From positions 1,365,340 through 1,429,339 of the forward strand of contig JAMWFC010000044.1 in assembly GCA_027475525.1 (NCBI GenBank): DNA of 64,000 nucleotides, given 5' to 3'. The notes beneath the pieces were generated by a model that saw only the letters and a list, made by a program, of their open reading frames with translations, did not search any database and was not told the DNA's origin. Shown here one piece after another: positions 1 to 9,748 of the stretch. How positions within the stretch are numbered: position 1 is the stretch's first letter; the number at the start of each line of letters is the position of its first letter. This stretch comes from Macrolepiota albuminosa. Its lineage: Eukaryota > Basidiomycota > Agaricomycetes > Agaricales > Agaricaceae. The position numbers and the translations under genes were made by a program.

Positions 1-101
1 CGGTCGTGATGGCGGGGCGTGTCCTGTGGGGTCAGAGGGAGGGTCCCGGATGGTGTTCCGGGGGTGTCCCGGGGTGGGTCTGGAGGGGAGGGGTCGTGAC
101 A
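1..101 (+). mobile_element. 3' end of a GC-rich LTR (cut by window edge)
   Basis: The sequence is G-rich and ends GGGTCGTGACA at position 101, resembling the end of the solo LTR at 29213-30063 (GTGTGGCTCGTGACA) and with similar G-rich text before it. It is probably the tail of an LTR of the same family. The start lies outside the window, so neither a target duplication nor completeness can be judged. Confidence 0.45.
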
Positions 102-489
102 ATACCAGCAGATGTGTGTGTCGAAGTAGGAAGGGTGGTGGTGCTTATGTTACTTAGCGTTGATGTAGTGGATACGGGCTTAGTTAATTCTGAGTCGTTA
201 AATTCTGGCAATAATAACCTAGAGAGCTCTTCTAGAGGAGTAAGCGGCGTATGGTTTTTGCCTGCTAAGTACTCAAAAGGTCAGGAAAAAGGGAAAAAGC
301 TTTCGGTTAGGCTGTCTGGGGCGGCCTCAAGGCTCCTGGTCTAAAGTCTGTCTTGGTAGCGCATCTGGTAAGTGTGGTAAATCGGTGGTGCTTGATTCAA
401 AAGTGCTCTTCAACAGGAGGTGGCGCTGTTGCTGGGCTTGAGTTTCTGGCAGAATTCTGTCTCAAAAGAACCCCTTGCAGTGGGCTCCA
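102..489. other. Unassigned sequence between two LTR fragments
   Basis: No supported gene. An open frame passes through but shows no recognisable motif. A weak tRNA-like pair of boxes lies at about 356-402 (TAGCGCATCTGG followed about 34 nt later by GATTCAAAAGT), compatible with a decayed SINE head or chance. The right edge joins the LTR fragment at about 490. Confidence 0.3.
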
Positions 490-1669
490 AAATGATGATA
501 CCAACTGTGGTTGGGTGCACTGGACGTATACGCAGTACAGTGCTGTTTCCAGCACCTGGCATATATAGTTGTGAGGAGTCCTAACAGGGTCCTGGTGTGC
601 TCAAGCAGAGGTGATAGAACAATGCGCCAGATAATAGCGCCTCGGGTGCTACCTAGCAAATGGTAAGCATCATAGTTTAAGCAAAGATATAGAAGAAAAG
701 ATGAGTAGTGCAGTGTAATGTGCCTGTAGATGGCACCGTGGACGACAAAGACGAGATAGACGAGGCTAGCACCCGACTTAGTGACAAAGTCAGATAAAGC
801 TAGTGCAATTTGAATACTAAGTGTAACTGGGTGCTCAAAAGGTTACGATTCATTGTTATATACATGTAAAGTAGCTATTTTATATACTATGCGCTACTGT
901 TTTTTTTTCCAAGATAAGTCTATTTCTAGCACTACCTCCTAGTGCCTCTCCTCATAGTTTCCTCTAACGGTGACTTGTCAACGGCAACCTTTTGCATATG
1001 GATGACGGCAACTGATGGCGTTATGACCCACGGTGACCAACGGTGACTCTAAATTGACTTAGAATTATACAGGTCTGCTCACTTTTACTATAACTCCAAT
1101 TGGCCAGACTATTCTGGGGTATGGTCAGAAAATTCTCAATAGGTGCTGTAAGTGCTAATGTCAGTGCTACTCATTATACCAGTTCCTGACAGGTCCAGAT
1201 GTCGGGTTTAAGTATATCCTGTGCTGCTGTCATTGATCCTTTTAGACTTCTGATTAAAGTGCCTTGTCAAATGGCAGCGCCTACTGCTGACTCCTTCTAG
1301 AAGTAATTGGAGTTTGGTTAGAGTCTCATCCCACTGTCGTGTTAGTGCTATACATTCTGAGCCTCCTTTGTCTTTAAAATAGGTGAATGAAGTGTGCTGA
1401 AGGCCTGGTAACTGGTGAATAGAATAAATGGATAAGTCCTGCAATAAAGCGACAGAGCTAGGGCTGCTCTGTACCCAAACTGGTCACTAGAGTCTCCAGT
1501 GTGTCAAGTGTCAGTTGGCCTATAATGTTTCTTGATGCGCTCAGTCCAAGTAGAAGCCTATCACCAGAGCATAGTCTAGAGTTCCAGACACCCAAAATAC
1601 ATGTAGAATAAGTCCACCTTGTAAGGGCATTGCTTTTCTGGAAAGCTTCTGACTCAGCGAAACCTGACA
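490..1669 (+). mobile_element. Truncated LTR of the 28334-31091 family
   Basis: This stretch aligns almost continuously with 28885-31091 once the younger LTR nested there is removed. Shared blocks include TGGTTGGGTGCACTGGAC, CTTGTAAGGGCATTGC and the end AACCTGACA at 1669. The first ~550 bp of the full LTR are missing, and about 170 bp near the end (after the block AGAAGCCTAT, around 1560) are deleted compared with the 28 kb copy. It still carries some CG dinucleotides, unlike the sequence to its right. Confidence 0.75.
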
Positions 1670-2239
1670 TTAAGGTTAAAGTTGATTCAGATTTGACATA
1701 GGAAATTTTGTGGCCAATGATATTTTTCTATTGTGCTATGCAGACACAAAATGTCATGACCTCCTGTGGTATGTAAGTTCCTTGCTTATGTGATAGTTGT
1801 TGTCTGGCAGTATTAGTGTGTGTTGACATATGTCAATTGTGTGTGTTTGTAAATCAGATCAAATTGACCAAACTCTATGCCAGGGAGGGTTGGTAAATTG
1901 GATTATTGGCAGTGGTCAAAATGAATATGTGCTGAAAGGGAGGTGGATTTTTACAACCTTGGAGATTTGAACAAATGTTCTCAGTGAAAGCTTGTACCTC
2001 TTTGTTGGTGTCTGCCAGAGGGGCAATAGCAAATGTGTGGTGGAGACCACTACTCCACTGCACCTCCTCCAAGCCAGAAAGTACAGCATTATTACCAGCA
2101 CATTAGCCATGCTTAGGTAGTGTGCTGAAGTGCTAAACAGAGGCAGGAGTGGCAGTCTCATTGTTTCCCTCACTATTACTGGAGTTTGCCTTCATTTTAA
2201 CATTGCTTGAGGGCTAAATAGCCTTCTGAACAGCACTTA
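1670..2239. other. CpG-free decayed repeat, no gene
   Basis: No supported gene. The sequence contains no CG dinucleotide and is rich in TG and CA, as expected for methylated and deaminated repeat DNA. It lies between an LTR end and the 3' part of the gypsy pol relic, so it may be the 3' part of that element, but I recognise no protein in it. Confidence 0.4.
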
Positions 2240-2559
2240 CTAAGGTTGGCTTTTAGTGTAATGTGGCACATAAGTACCTGCTGCTGTCTGTCAAGGTGGA
2301 AAACTGCCAATAGGTACATTTTGGGGCAAAAAGTTGCACTGCATGAATTGTTGTGGCTGGTAGCCACTAATTACTGGCTGCTGCAGTGGGTAGGTAGCCC
2401 ACCACTAGTTGTTGCTGCTGCTGTAGGAATCCCACAGCCTGCTGCAATTGTTCCCACTGAGGCACATTTTGGGTCAGTGGAGGAGCTATCTGCCCCCTCT
2501 TCAGCTGACAGTATGCCCAACAGCAAAAGCTCAACTGATTGCTGCTGCTGCTGCACTTG

Positions 2560-4390
2560 CAACAGTGACATGTGGAACTTTGAAACAATACACTGTTCCT
2601 ACAATGCTTGTGGCAGCTCCAGCACATAGTTGGAGGTACTAGGCTCTGCATCAAGCACACAGTATGGGTCTACTCATTTTGGGCAGAGTTTACTTGCCTA
2701 TCTCTTAAGCAGCCTCAAGTTACACATTGATAAGTAAACTAACATATCTACTGCTTATAGGTAGATCTCTCTGCCTATAATGATTGGCATTTTTTGCTTG
2801 AAAGACTCACATCTCAATGATAGCATTGTGTGCAGATACAATATTTTCCAGGGCCTGCCTGGCAAACTTGACCACCCTACAATGGGCAGCTGCATCTACA
2901 CAAATTTTCTAGAGCATGTACCCTCTATTGAGCTCAAAGGGTGCACACTCTGTGGCCTCAGAAATACTTGTGTTAATTGCAAATTCAATGAGTAGACACC
3001 AGTCTACCTAGTTTTGCTGATCTGGGCAGACAACTGCCTGTAGTATCTGTCTTATACTGCAGTTGGCCCACTCAGTTTGACCATCCATCTGCAGATGGAA
3101 TGACATAAGGAGTCTAGCTCCTAATAATTTGTGAAGTTCCTCTACTATTTCAATGTGAATTTAGACTCATGGTTGCTCACAATGGTACTAAGCAGCCCAT
3201 GCAGCCTAATGATCTCCTTGAGATGGATCCATAACAGCTCATTAGCCATCAGTGTTGTTTGCACCAGTATTAAGTGCACCATGCTCATCATGTGGCAGAT
3301 TACCATCCAGAGGTAGTCAAACCCTCTAGACTTAGAAATAGACCTATAAAGTCCATCCTGATAGAATCTCAAGGCTTTACTAATACTGGTAGCTGGTGCA
3401 GTTTCCTAGCAGGAAGTCCAGGGGGCAGTTTTGCCTTTTAACATGCTGTGTTACAACTCCTCATCTGGAATCACTCTGGGACATCCCCAGAACCCCATCT
3501 GAGACACTCCTGCTGACCTCATGCTGCAACTTCTACCATTACGACCACCAAAACCACCATCATGTGCATCAACCCCCACCATCATGCATACCTTCTGGTA
3601 GCCCCACATCACAGACCCTAGAACCACCTGCTAGCACAGCTGTTTCCCTGCAATCAACAACTAGATCTTGGTAATCATCCTGGCTATCACACATCATGCA
3701 TCACAACCTCCTCTCCATGCTAATTGATCATGCACTCCACATGTGTGATTCCCAGTATATAATTCCCCTCCATCCACCACTGCCCTATTAACTCCCAGAA
3801 CCACCCCAGATATCCCAGAATCTCTTAGAAACCCAGAGTGACCCCCGCATGTACTTAAGGAGTAGCCACCCACTTGTAGTACCTTAGTCTTGATATTACA
3901 CTGATTTGTTTGCATGCCCTTTGACTTTGACTAGTATGCTCTGACTGGCACATTTTGACTGTCATGTTTTAACTTATATATGTGCTCTTGAGATTGGTAT
4001 GCACTCTGCGACTTAAAGTTTATTAACTCCGGTCTCGTTTTAGAACCCCCAGTTCTTGACTTGACCCTAACCCCATCATCCTTTTGACTTCTCCTGATTT
4101 CTGGACTAAGTTGTTTGCATCTTGAACTCTGGAGCACAGTCCGGAGTTCCAGACATCTGAGTACACATAGATCAAGTCTGCCTTGTAAGGGCATTGCTTT
4201 TCTGGAAAGCCTCTAATTCAGCAAAACCTAACATGCTGTGCATAATGCACAGAACTTGGTGACCTTTTGGGCTATACATAGCCACCAATACCATCTCCAA
4301 ATATATTCTAGTGTCCATGCAGCACTAAAGTGCCCCACCAGCATATGTATGTATCTGGTCCAATATGCACATTACAATAGGTTATGCTTG
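2560..4390 (-). pseudogene. Gypsy integrase relic, split by a solo LTR
   Basis: On the minus strand 4390-4240 reads VGHFSAAWTLEYIWRWYWW then FCALCTAC, the H2C2 zinc finger of a gypsy integrase. The solo LTR 3449-4233 sits inside the Cys pair region. The core resumes with RMDFIG..., then 3372-3145 reads SRGFDYLWMVICHM, VHLILVQTT and IVRLHGL-like text, and 3130-2780 reads SFHLQMDGQTEWANCSI, which is the FHPQTDGQTERANR block. The C-terminal tail (YVLELPQAL, then KFHMSLL) appears near 2640-2560. Multiple frameshifts make this a pseudogene. Confidence 0.85.
3449..4233 (+). mobile_element. Solo LTR (785 bp), TSD TGCTG
   Basis: It begins TGTTACAACTCC and ends AACCTAACA, and is flanked by the perfect 5-bp duplication TGCTG at 3444-3448 and 4234-4238. 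Both halves match the long LTR at 28334-31091: the start matches 28334-28870, and the part from about 3955 matches 30810-31091. The central ~1.07 kb of the long LTR is absent. No internal element sequence remains, so this is a product of LTR-LTR recombination. It is inserted in the integrase zinc finger of the older gypsy relic. Confidence 0.92.
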
Positions 4391-5179
4391 GGAAATGCAG
4401 GTCACTGCCACTCTTTGATGGTTCTCCATCATTATTATACCATCAGGCCCAGCACTAAGGAACATGGGAGAGTTACTAAAGAAAGGCACTAAGAGGTGCA
4501 GGAGAGAATCACTAAAGAAAGGCACTAAGAGATGTGAGAGAGAGTTTCTAAGAAGTGCTAAGTGTTAGTATCTAGAATAAGATAATAAAAGAATGAGATT
4601 GCTTAGCAGATCTAAGCATGAATGCCAAGCCATAGTAGCTGTAGTTGCAAGGTGCTAGAAAGAGAGAGATAGAAAACTAAAGCAGAGTCCTCTTGCTTGA
4701 CACAGTCAACAAAAGGTAGTTTGTTGTGTATAGTGACCAAAATGTTAGCATACAATCTCTACTGCCAAATTGATATCCTACTACTAACAAAAAGTAAGTA
4801 TTTATAGTAAAGGAAGTTAGCTGACGCTAAGAGGCTAAGCACCGCTAAAGGGTGGTAAACTGATAAGAATGTAAGTAAATGCTGTGAATTGAATTGTATA
4901 GTAAAAAAGTCCATAATAATGCTGTCAGCTATCTGTCATGAAAATACTTCATCATTCTATTCTGTAAGTGCTGCCACTAGCTAAGAGCATTATTCTGGAT
5001 TGACTGATGCCAAGTGTCCATGTAAATGTATAGCCTTGGAGTGCAAGTGGCAAGGTGTGGCAAGGTGTCAATAGTGGTGCTAAAAATAAATAATGCCATA
5101 GAAAATGGTCTAGGAGTAATCGGAGGCTGTAGCTGTGAGTTATTGGTGTAAAAATATGAAAAAATTAGTGCTGGAAGCA

Positions 5180-5848
5180 CTAGAGAATGCTGCTTCTGGT
5201 GGTACCAGTGGGCTAATGTGAGGTGCAGGTATTGGTGCTATTTGTAGCCAGCTGTAATAGAGGCTCATCAATGCTGCTCTCTGAGGTGAGTACTTCACCT
5301 TCATTCATTGTTGTGCATTGCACATACCTCCAGGACATGCTCTTTGAGCTCCTGGTACTGGTGGAGAAATAAGTCCTCTCCCTCTGAGTCAATGCGGCAG
5401 TCTGCCTGCACATACTTGTAAGGCTCATGTGCCTCCCCAACTATGTCACTCTCAATGTAGTGAGACAAGCAGTCTGCTACTTTATTGAGTTCACCTTTAA
5501 TAACACAGATAATGTAAAACTAATATCTTAACATATAGTTGATCCACTACTGCTGACATGACAACAGGTTTACTTGAGTTTTAAAGAACTCAAGCACCTT
5601 GTGGTTGGTGATGATGTGGATGAGATACCCCATCAGCTTATCCTCCCACTTAAGGAGAGCCTCAAGTATTGCTAGAGTCTCTAGCTCATGCATAGCATAA
5701 TTTTGCTGAGTAGTAGTAAACTTCTTTGACATAAACCCTGCTGGGTGGCATGTCTGCCAGCTGCTTCCTTGGCCATACATGGCCCTGATGCCTGTCTTTG
5801 ACATGTTGCATATGAGCCAGATGAGCTCATCCTGTCTGGAGTCAATTG
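5180..5848 (-). pseudogene. Gypsy RNase H and connection relic
   Basis: The open piece at 5547-5804 contains AGFMSKKFTTTQQNYA, ELETLAILEALLKWE and ITNHKVLEFF, which are the RNase H signatures of Ty3/gypsy elements: the TQQNY region, the ELEtLAI block with its acidic residue, and the TDHK-like block changed to TNHK. Further downstream on the minus strand, a second frame gives VADCLSHYIESD, matching the NRVADCLSRY connection that follows RNase H in fungal gypsy elements. Frames are broken several times, so no product is expected. Confidence 0.85.
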
Positions 5849-6143
5849 GTCAAAAAGATTAAAGCAGTTATAAAGGCAAATGGAGGCCATACCAAGTACT
5901 AGATATGAAAATTAGAGTAAATGAGAGTGGGTCAAAAAACTGCCCCAATGATTGAATATTTTGTTTTATTTATTAATCAGCAAGTTCTTGTTCAAATCAT
6001 ATGATTTATACATTATTATAAAGCCAGGATGCAGTTGTATGTCATGTGATTTTCCTTATATTTTTTTTGCTTAAATAATTATTGCATACCATGTGAATCT
6101 TTTCCAAAAGGCCAAATACTGGGGCAGTTTTTTGAGCCAGTAT
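5849..6143 (+). mobile_element. Tc1/mariner 3' fragment
   Basis: Positions 5849-5902 encode VKKIKAVIKANGGHTKY then a stop, the C-terminal end of a Tc1/mariner transposase (compare IQAIIKANGEYTKY in the relic at 31.4 kb). After the stop come TCAAAAAACTGCCCCA (about 5932-5947) and, 180 bp on, its inverted copy TGGGGCAGTTTTTTGA (about 6120-6135) followed by GCCAGTATA, the presumed outer terminal repeat. The rest of the transposase is missing, and the fragment abuts the gypsy RNase H relic. Confidence 0.7.
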
Positions 6144-7880
6144 ATTCATGCCAATGCCAATGTTTAGTTGCATTCGTCATTGTTTCTAGGGACATACAGT
6201 CAGTGCTTGGCAGTTATCTTTCTCAAGATCACAAAAGGTATGAAGGATTGTAAGCTTACATCTATCTCACCCTCCATTGTTTTTTTAATATTGAATGTCA
6301 CTAACCCTAACTGGAAGTGACAATTAAGCTGTGTTAATTAAGCACTAGTAGAGCTTGCTTGCAGTACAGTCTTAGAAGTAGTCTAACTCCTTGTAAGCAG
6401 ACACCTCTTATCTGACTCCACTAGAGATTGAGAGAAAACATACAGAGAAAACAGAATGGCACAAAGTAAGATTTCTAAAAATTGTACCAACCTATCTACC
6501 CTCCCTATATGTGTCTCAGTAAGGTTTAACAAAATAAAGTTTTTAAGCATCATTCTGATCTCAAGCTCAATCCTTACCTTGAAGCATTTGACAATCAAAA
6601 ACTATCAAAAATGTAAGCTTCATGCTTACACTCCTGCAGATTCTCAGGATGCAGTCAATTCATATTCATCAGCTGTGATTTGCTCTTGAGCTTCACCATT
6701 TCAAGTGTTCTATTTGATTTCATGCTGGAAGAAGAACTATTACACAGAAGGGAGACCAAATGACAACACAGACACCACACTATGGGAATTTTGAGAAAAT
6801 AAATAGAGTGGTGATAGGACTCTACACAGGCTAGGTGCACCAATGGCAGGCCATGGCAGCTCAGCACTGGCTCTGTGGTGCACACAACTCAAACTTAGCA
6901 TGTGCAATCTATCCATTTTAGATCATACTCAACAGCCATGCATGGCAAGCAACAGATATAATTAGTGATAGCACCAGCAGCAGCTGAAGTGACAGTTGAC
7001 AGACTTACAACCTACAATGATGGTATTTCCCTATGATAGACAGCTTTGTGCTTATCTTAGCACATGACATCACTTGGCACCCTCTATTTACTTAGACAAA
7101 CAGCAATCTTGTGGACTTCTTAATATATAGTTTAATTCATGGCATCTACTTACATTCTTTCTGGTTCACCACTCAATGGTGAACTCATTTTATTATAAAT
7201 ACTTACCATATACTGTAGTTACAAGACAGAACAGAGTACTAGAGTTCACACCCTACTTCTGCTCAGCTCACCTTATAGTTCAGATTTCTTTTGAGCCAAT
7301 TTAGCATCAAGTTGTCAATCATCTGAACACTCCTCACCTGCTTGCAGCAGTCTATGTATACAGAACCTATGCATCTTGCATGTATGTCAGACATTATGCA
7401 GCTTAGTCATTGCTAAGGTTCTAGTTTCTTGCTGCACTCATTGCCACATCTCACTTATATTTACTTCCTCTTTCATTTAGGTGCACTTATTCATTAACAC
7501 ACTCCTCTTACCATTTACTGACTCTCTTCACTGACTCTCACCCCTTTTCTTGCTATTCAAATTGTTTCTTGACTTGTTCTCTGAGACCTGCTTGGGGCTC
7601 TCCTCAAACACTTAGCATGCCCAACACATATTTCCAGACTAGTGGCCATAAACCATGTCTGCTACTGACCAACTTTTAGGCATCATCAGTGGCTGCAGAT
7701 CAAATAGCTGATCTCCTATTCATGTTCTTTTCAATACTTGTCTTTGTCCTTTAGAACTTGCATTTTAACATATCTCACCAGGAACCACTCATTTTTTGAT
7801 GACTGAAACTCAGTGTTTAGCCAAAGTCTATGATGAGGATAACATAAAGAGCCATTTGTCCAAGTCCGCCCATCTCACAG
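6144..7880. other. AT-rich, CpG-free sequence without genes
   Basis: No supported coding region. I found no CG dinucleotide between about 6175 and 7866. The open frames here are short and lack recognisable motifs. CG dinucleotides return at 7867, where the flank of the gene island begins. Confidence 0.5.
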
Positions 7881-8463
7881 GATTGTGAAAAAATCAATTG
7901 TCCCAATCTTCTGTCAATGGTGGAGAGTCAAGATCGCTTCCATACGAAGATGTCAGAGGAGGCAGAGCTAAAGAGATCGACGTAGTATTGATCTACATAT
8001 CCCACCCAATAAAACTTCCCGGACGCCTAGACGGCCCGGTTTTAGGAAAGGGATGGTTAACATTGAGAATCTGTTTCTGTGTTTGACAAGTAAGCTATAG
8101 CAGTGAGATCCACAGACCAGCAATCAACTGTTAACCTTACAAGGGTCCGAGCCCAATTAATCAGTCTGAATATAATCCAGATGACAAAAGAGTACATACT
8201 CGATACACCATGTGTATATAGATAGTTCTAGCACCATGTTCGTTGATGACAAGCACCAAAACCGATGGTTTGTAGGTAGTCGGGAAGTCTCTTCTAACAC
8301 CGGCAGATATCCAAATAGCGTCTGAATTAACTTTGTGATTGGTTACAACCTGAGAGTGATATAATGAGAAACAACCCATAGGGTTCAGAAGCCTCACTTG
8401 AAGACAACTGGTGTCGGATCTGCCCAATACGGATAGGAATGCAAAGGACGATGACTCGCAAAT

Positions 8464-8811
8464 TTGATGCCTTCAAAACGTCAGCCGCATCTAAGGGCTA
8501 CAGCCCCTAAACGTCGGTGCGTGGTCCCGTCGATTAGACCTTGGAGAGAGAAACTGAGACGTGTCGATGAAATTACCGGCGACGCGGACCGTCAAGACGA
8601 GCAAAGCAATGAGCATATCAAGCAAGTTGTCCACAGATACACAGCCTCTTTTCGGTTGAAATCCAATCCAGTCAAGCCTCCACGACAGGGGTTCAAGAAA
8701 ATCTATCGTTTGACACATGTAGTACCGGATGAAGATCCATCAGATTGTCTTTCGCCCCTAAGGCTGAAAAGGAATAGACGGAAAGTCTTATCAGTGTCAA
8801 TGTATGTGTAA
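8464..8811 (+). CDS. Possible small basic protein, unrecognised
   Basis: An open frame of 115 codons starts with ATG ATG and encodes a basic protein with RQPHLRATAPKRR near the start and RLKRNRRK near the end. I do not recognise it. It lies in CG-containing sequence at the edge of the gene island and converges with the CYSTM gene on the other strand. The opposite strand is also open, and no intron or domain supports either reading, so this may be noncoding. Confidence 0.22.
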   Translation: MMPSKRQPHLRATAPKRRCVVPSIRPWREKLRRVDEITGDADRQDEQSNEHIKQVVHRYTASFRLKSNPVKPPRQGFKKIYRLTHVVPDEDPSDCLSPLRLKRNRRKVLSVSMYV

Positions 8812-8878
8812 TTCCGGCGCTCAAATACAGAAAGTTGACAATATTAGGAAATTTCGTAGATCCAGCAATCGGCTATGC

Positions 8879-9215
8879 CTAGCAACAACAACAACAACAA
8901 CAGAAGGCGCCAGCGAGGCAGCCGGTGAGACTGCGACAGTTCCGATAGAAATTCATTACATTGAAAAGACGGTGAAAGACATACATACCAAGGACAACAG
9001 AAATCAGAACTCTGATTTTGTGGCTGTTTGACAAAAACGACTTGAGGCTGCATTTGCGGCTGAGGCTGTCCTTGTAAATAACGGGGATGCCCGTTCATTT
9101 CTAAATTCCACAAACCTAAGTTGAACTACAAAAGGCTCGTTGACGGAGACGTACGGTATACAGGATTGGGCTTCCCGATATTTGGAGCAGGGGCATAGTA
9201 GCTTTGGCCCGACAT
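8879..9215 (-). CDS. CYSTM-family cysteine-rich membrane micro-protein
   Basis: Three exons (9215-9155, 9100-8989, 8930-8879) join in phase to 74 residues. The start MSGQSYYAPAPNIGKPNPVY is followed by a Gln/Pro-rich stretch (QGQPQPQMQPQ, VVFVKQPQNQ) and the tail CCPCLTGCLAGAFCCCCCC, then stop. This is the layout of the CYSTM family: a polar Q/P/Y-rich head and a C-terminal Cys-rich membrane-associated module. Family members are tail-anchored at membranes and linked to stress and metal responses in other eukaryotes; the role here is inferred only. Introns are 54 and 58 nt with GTACGT and GTATGT donors. The tail is six consecutive Cys codons just before the stop, so an acidic residue after the Cys block, seen in many members, is absent. 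Confidence 0.8.
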
Positions 9216-9748
9216 TGGGAATAGGGGTTGAAGTGGGGGCTATGTAGTTATATAGGCGACGGATCCGCAGCGCGGCGCAAACGTGACCAAGCAGGGCAAC
9301 TTGAGCGTGTTGATGTCAAATTTGGCCTTTCTGATTGTTGTAACGCCTGCAGTGAATGAATCAAAGTGAATAGTTACTAGAAAGTGAACCCCATGGGTGG
9401 TCACAATGTAATTTATAATGGAGGATCTGTCAGGCTGTTGCAACTGTCATCCAGAGAGAAAAACACGTTAAGAGTCCATACAAAAGAAGACGAGGTGTCC
9501 TAGGACATTCACTAACACGTCGAAATACGATGGAGCTATTTAGCGACGACTCTTGCTCTGCATACCAATGGCCATGGACTCGTAACGTAAAAGTTCAAAG
9601 CGGATCGTAATCCATAAATCAACTATGCTCTTGCTGACTAAGCGCCTCATGTTTTTCGGCGTCGCTTCACACGACGAGCAAGTGATCTTGTCCATCAACC
9701 ACGACCGTGTCGACGTTGAGCTTGGAGCCACTATACCCCGGATACCCC
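9216..9748. promoter_or_regulatory. Divergent intergenic region
   Basis: This 533-bp region lies between the start codons of the CYSTM gene (minus) and the BTB gene (plus), so it presumably holds both promoters. I see no clear TATA box or repeated motif, and the open frames in it have no recognisable product. Confidence 0.4.

Larger units (their letters stand above)
2240..5848 (-). mobile_element. Ty3/gypsy pol relic (RNase H to integrase)
   Basis: Read on the minus strand this is a decayed Ty3/gypsy polyprotein in the usual order: RNase H, connection, integrase zinc finger, integrase core and C-terminal tail. It is broken by stops and frameshifts, split by the solo LTR at 3449-4233, and cut at its upstream end by a Tc1/mariner fragment at 5849. 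Reverse transcriptase, protease and gag are not recognisable. The relic has no CG dinucleotide between 1660 and 3541. The segment 2370-2570 is CAG/CTG-rich low-complexity sequence where the tail should continue. Confidence 0.85.

Noticed and set aside
2371..2660. Gln/Leu-rich frames resembling a polyglutamine protein or Gag
   Set aside because: They arise from a CAG/CTG low-complexity tract at the end of the gypsy relic, in CpG-dead DNA full of stops.
4495..4560. CACTAAAGAAAGGCACTAAGAG direct repeats as a possible CRISPR or satellite
   Set aside because: Only two or three imperfect short copies without regular spacing, inside repeat debris.
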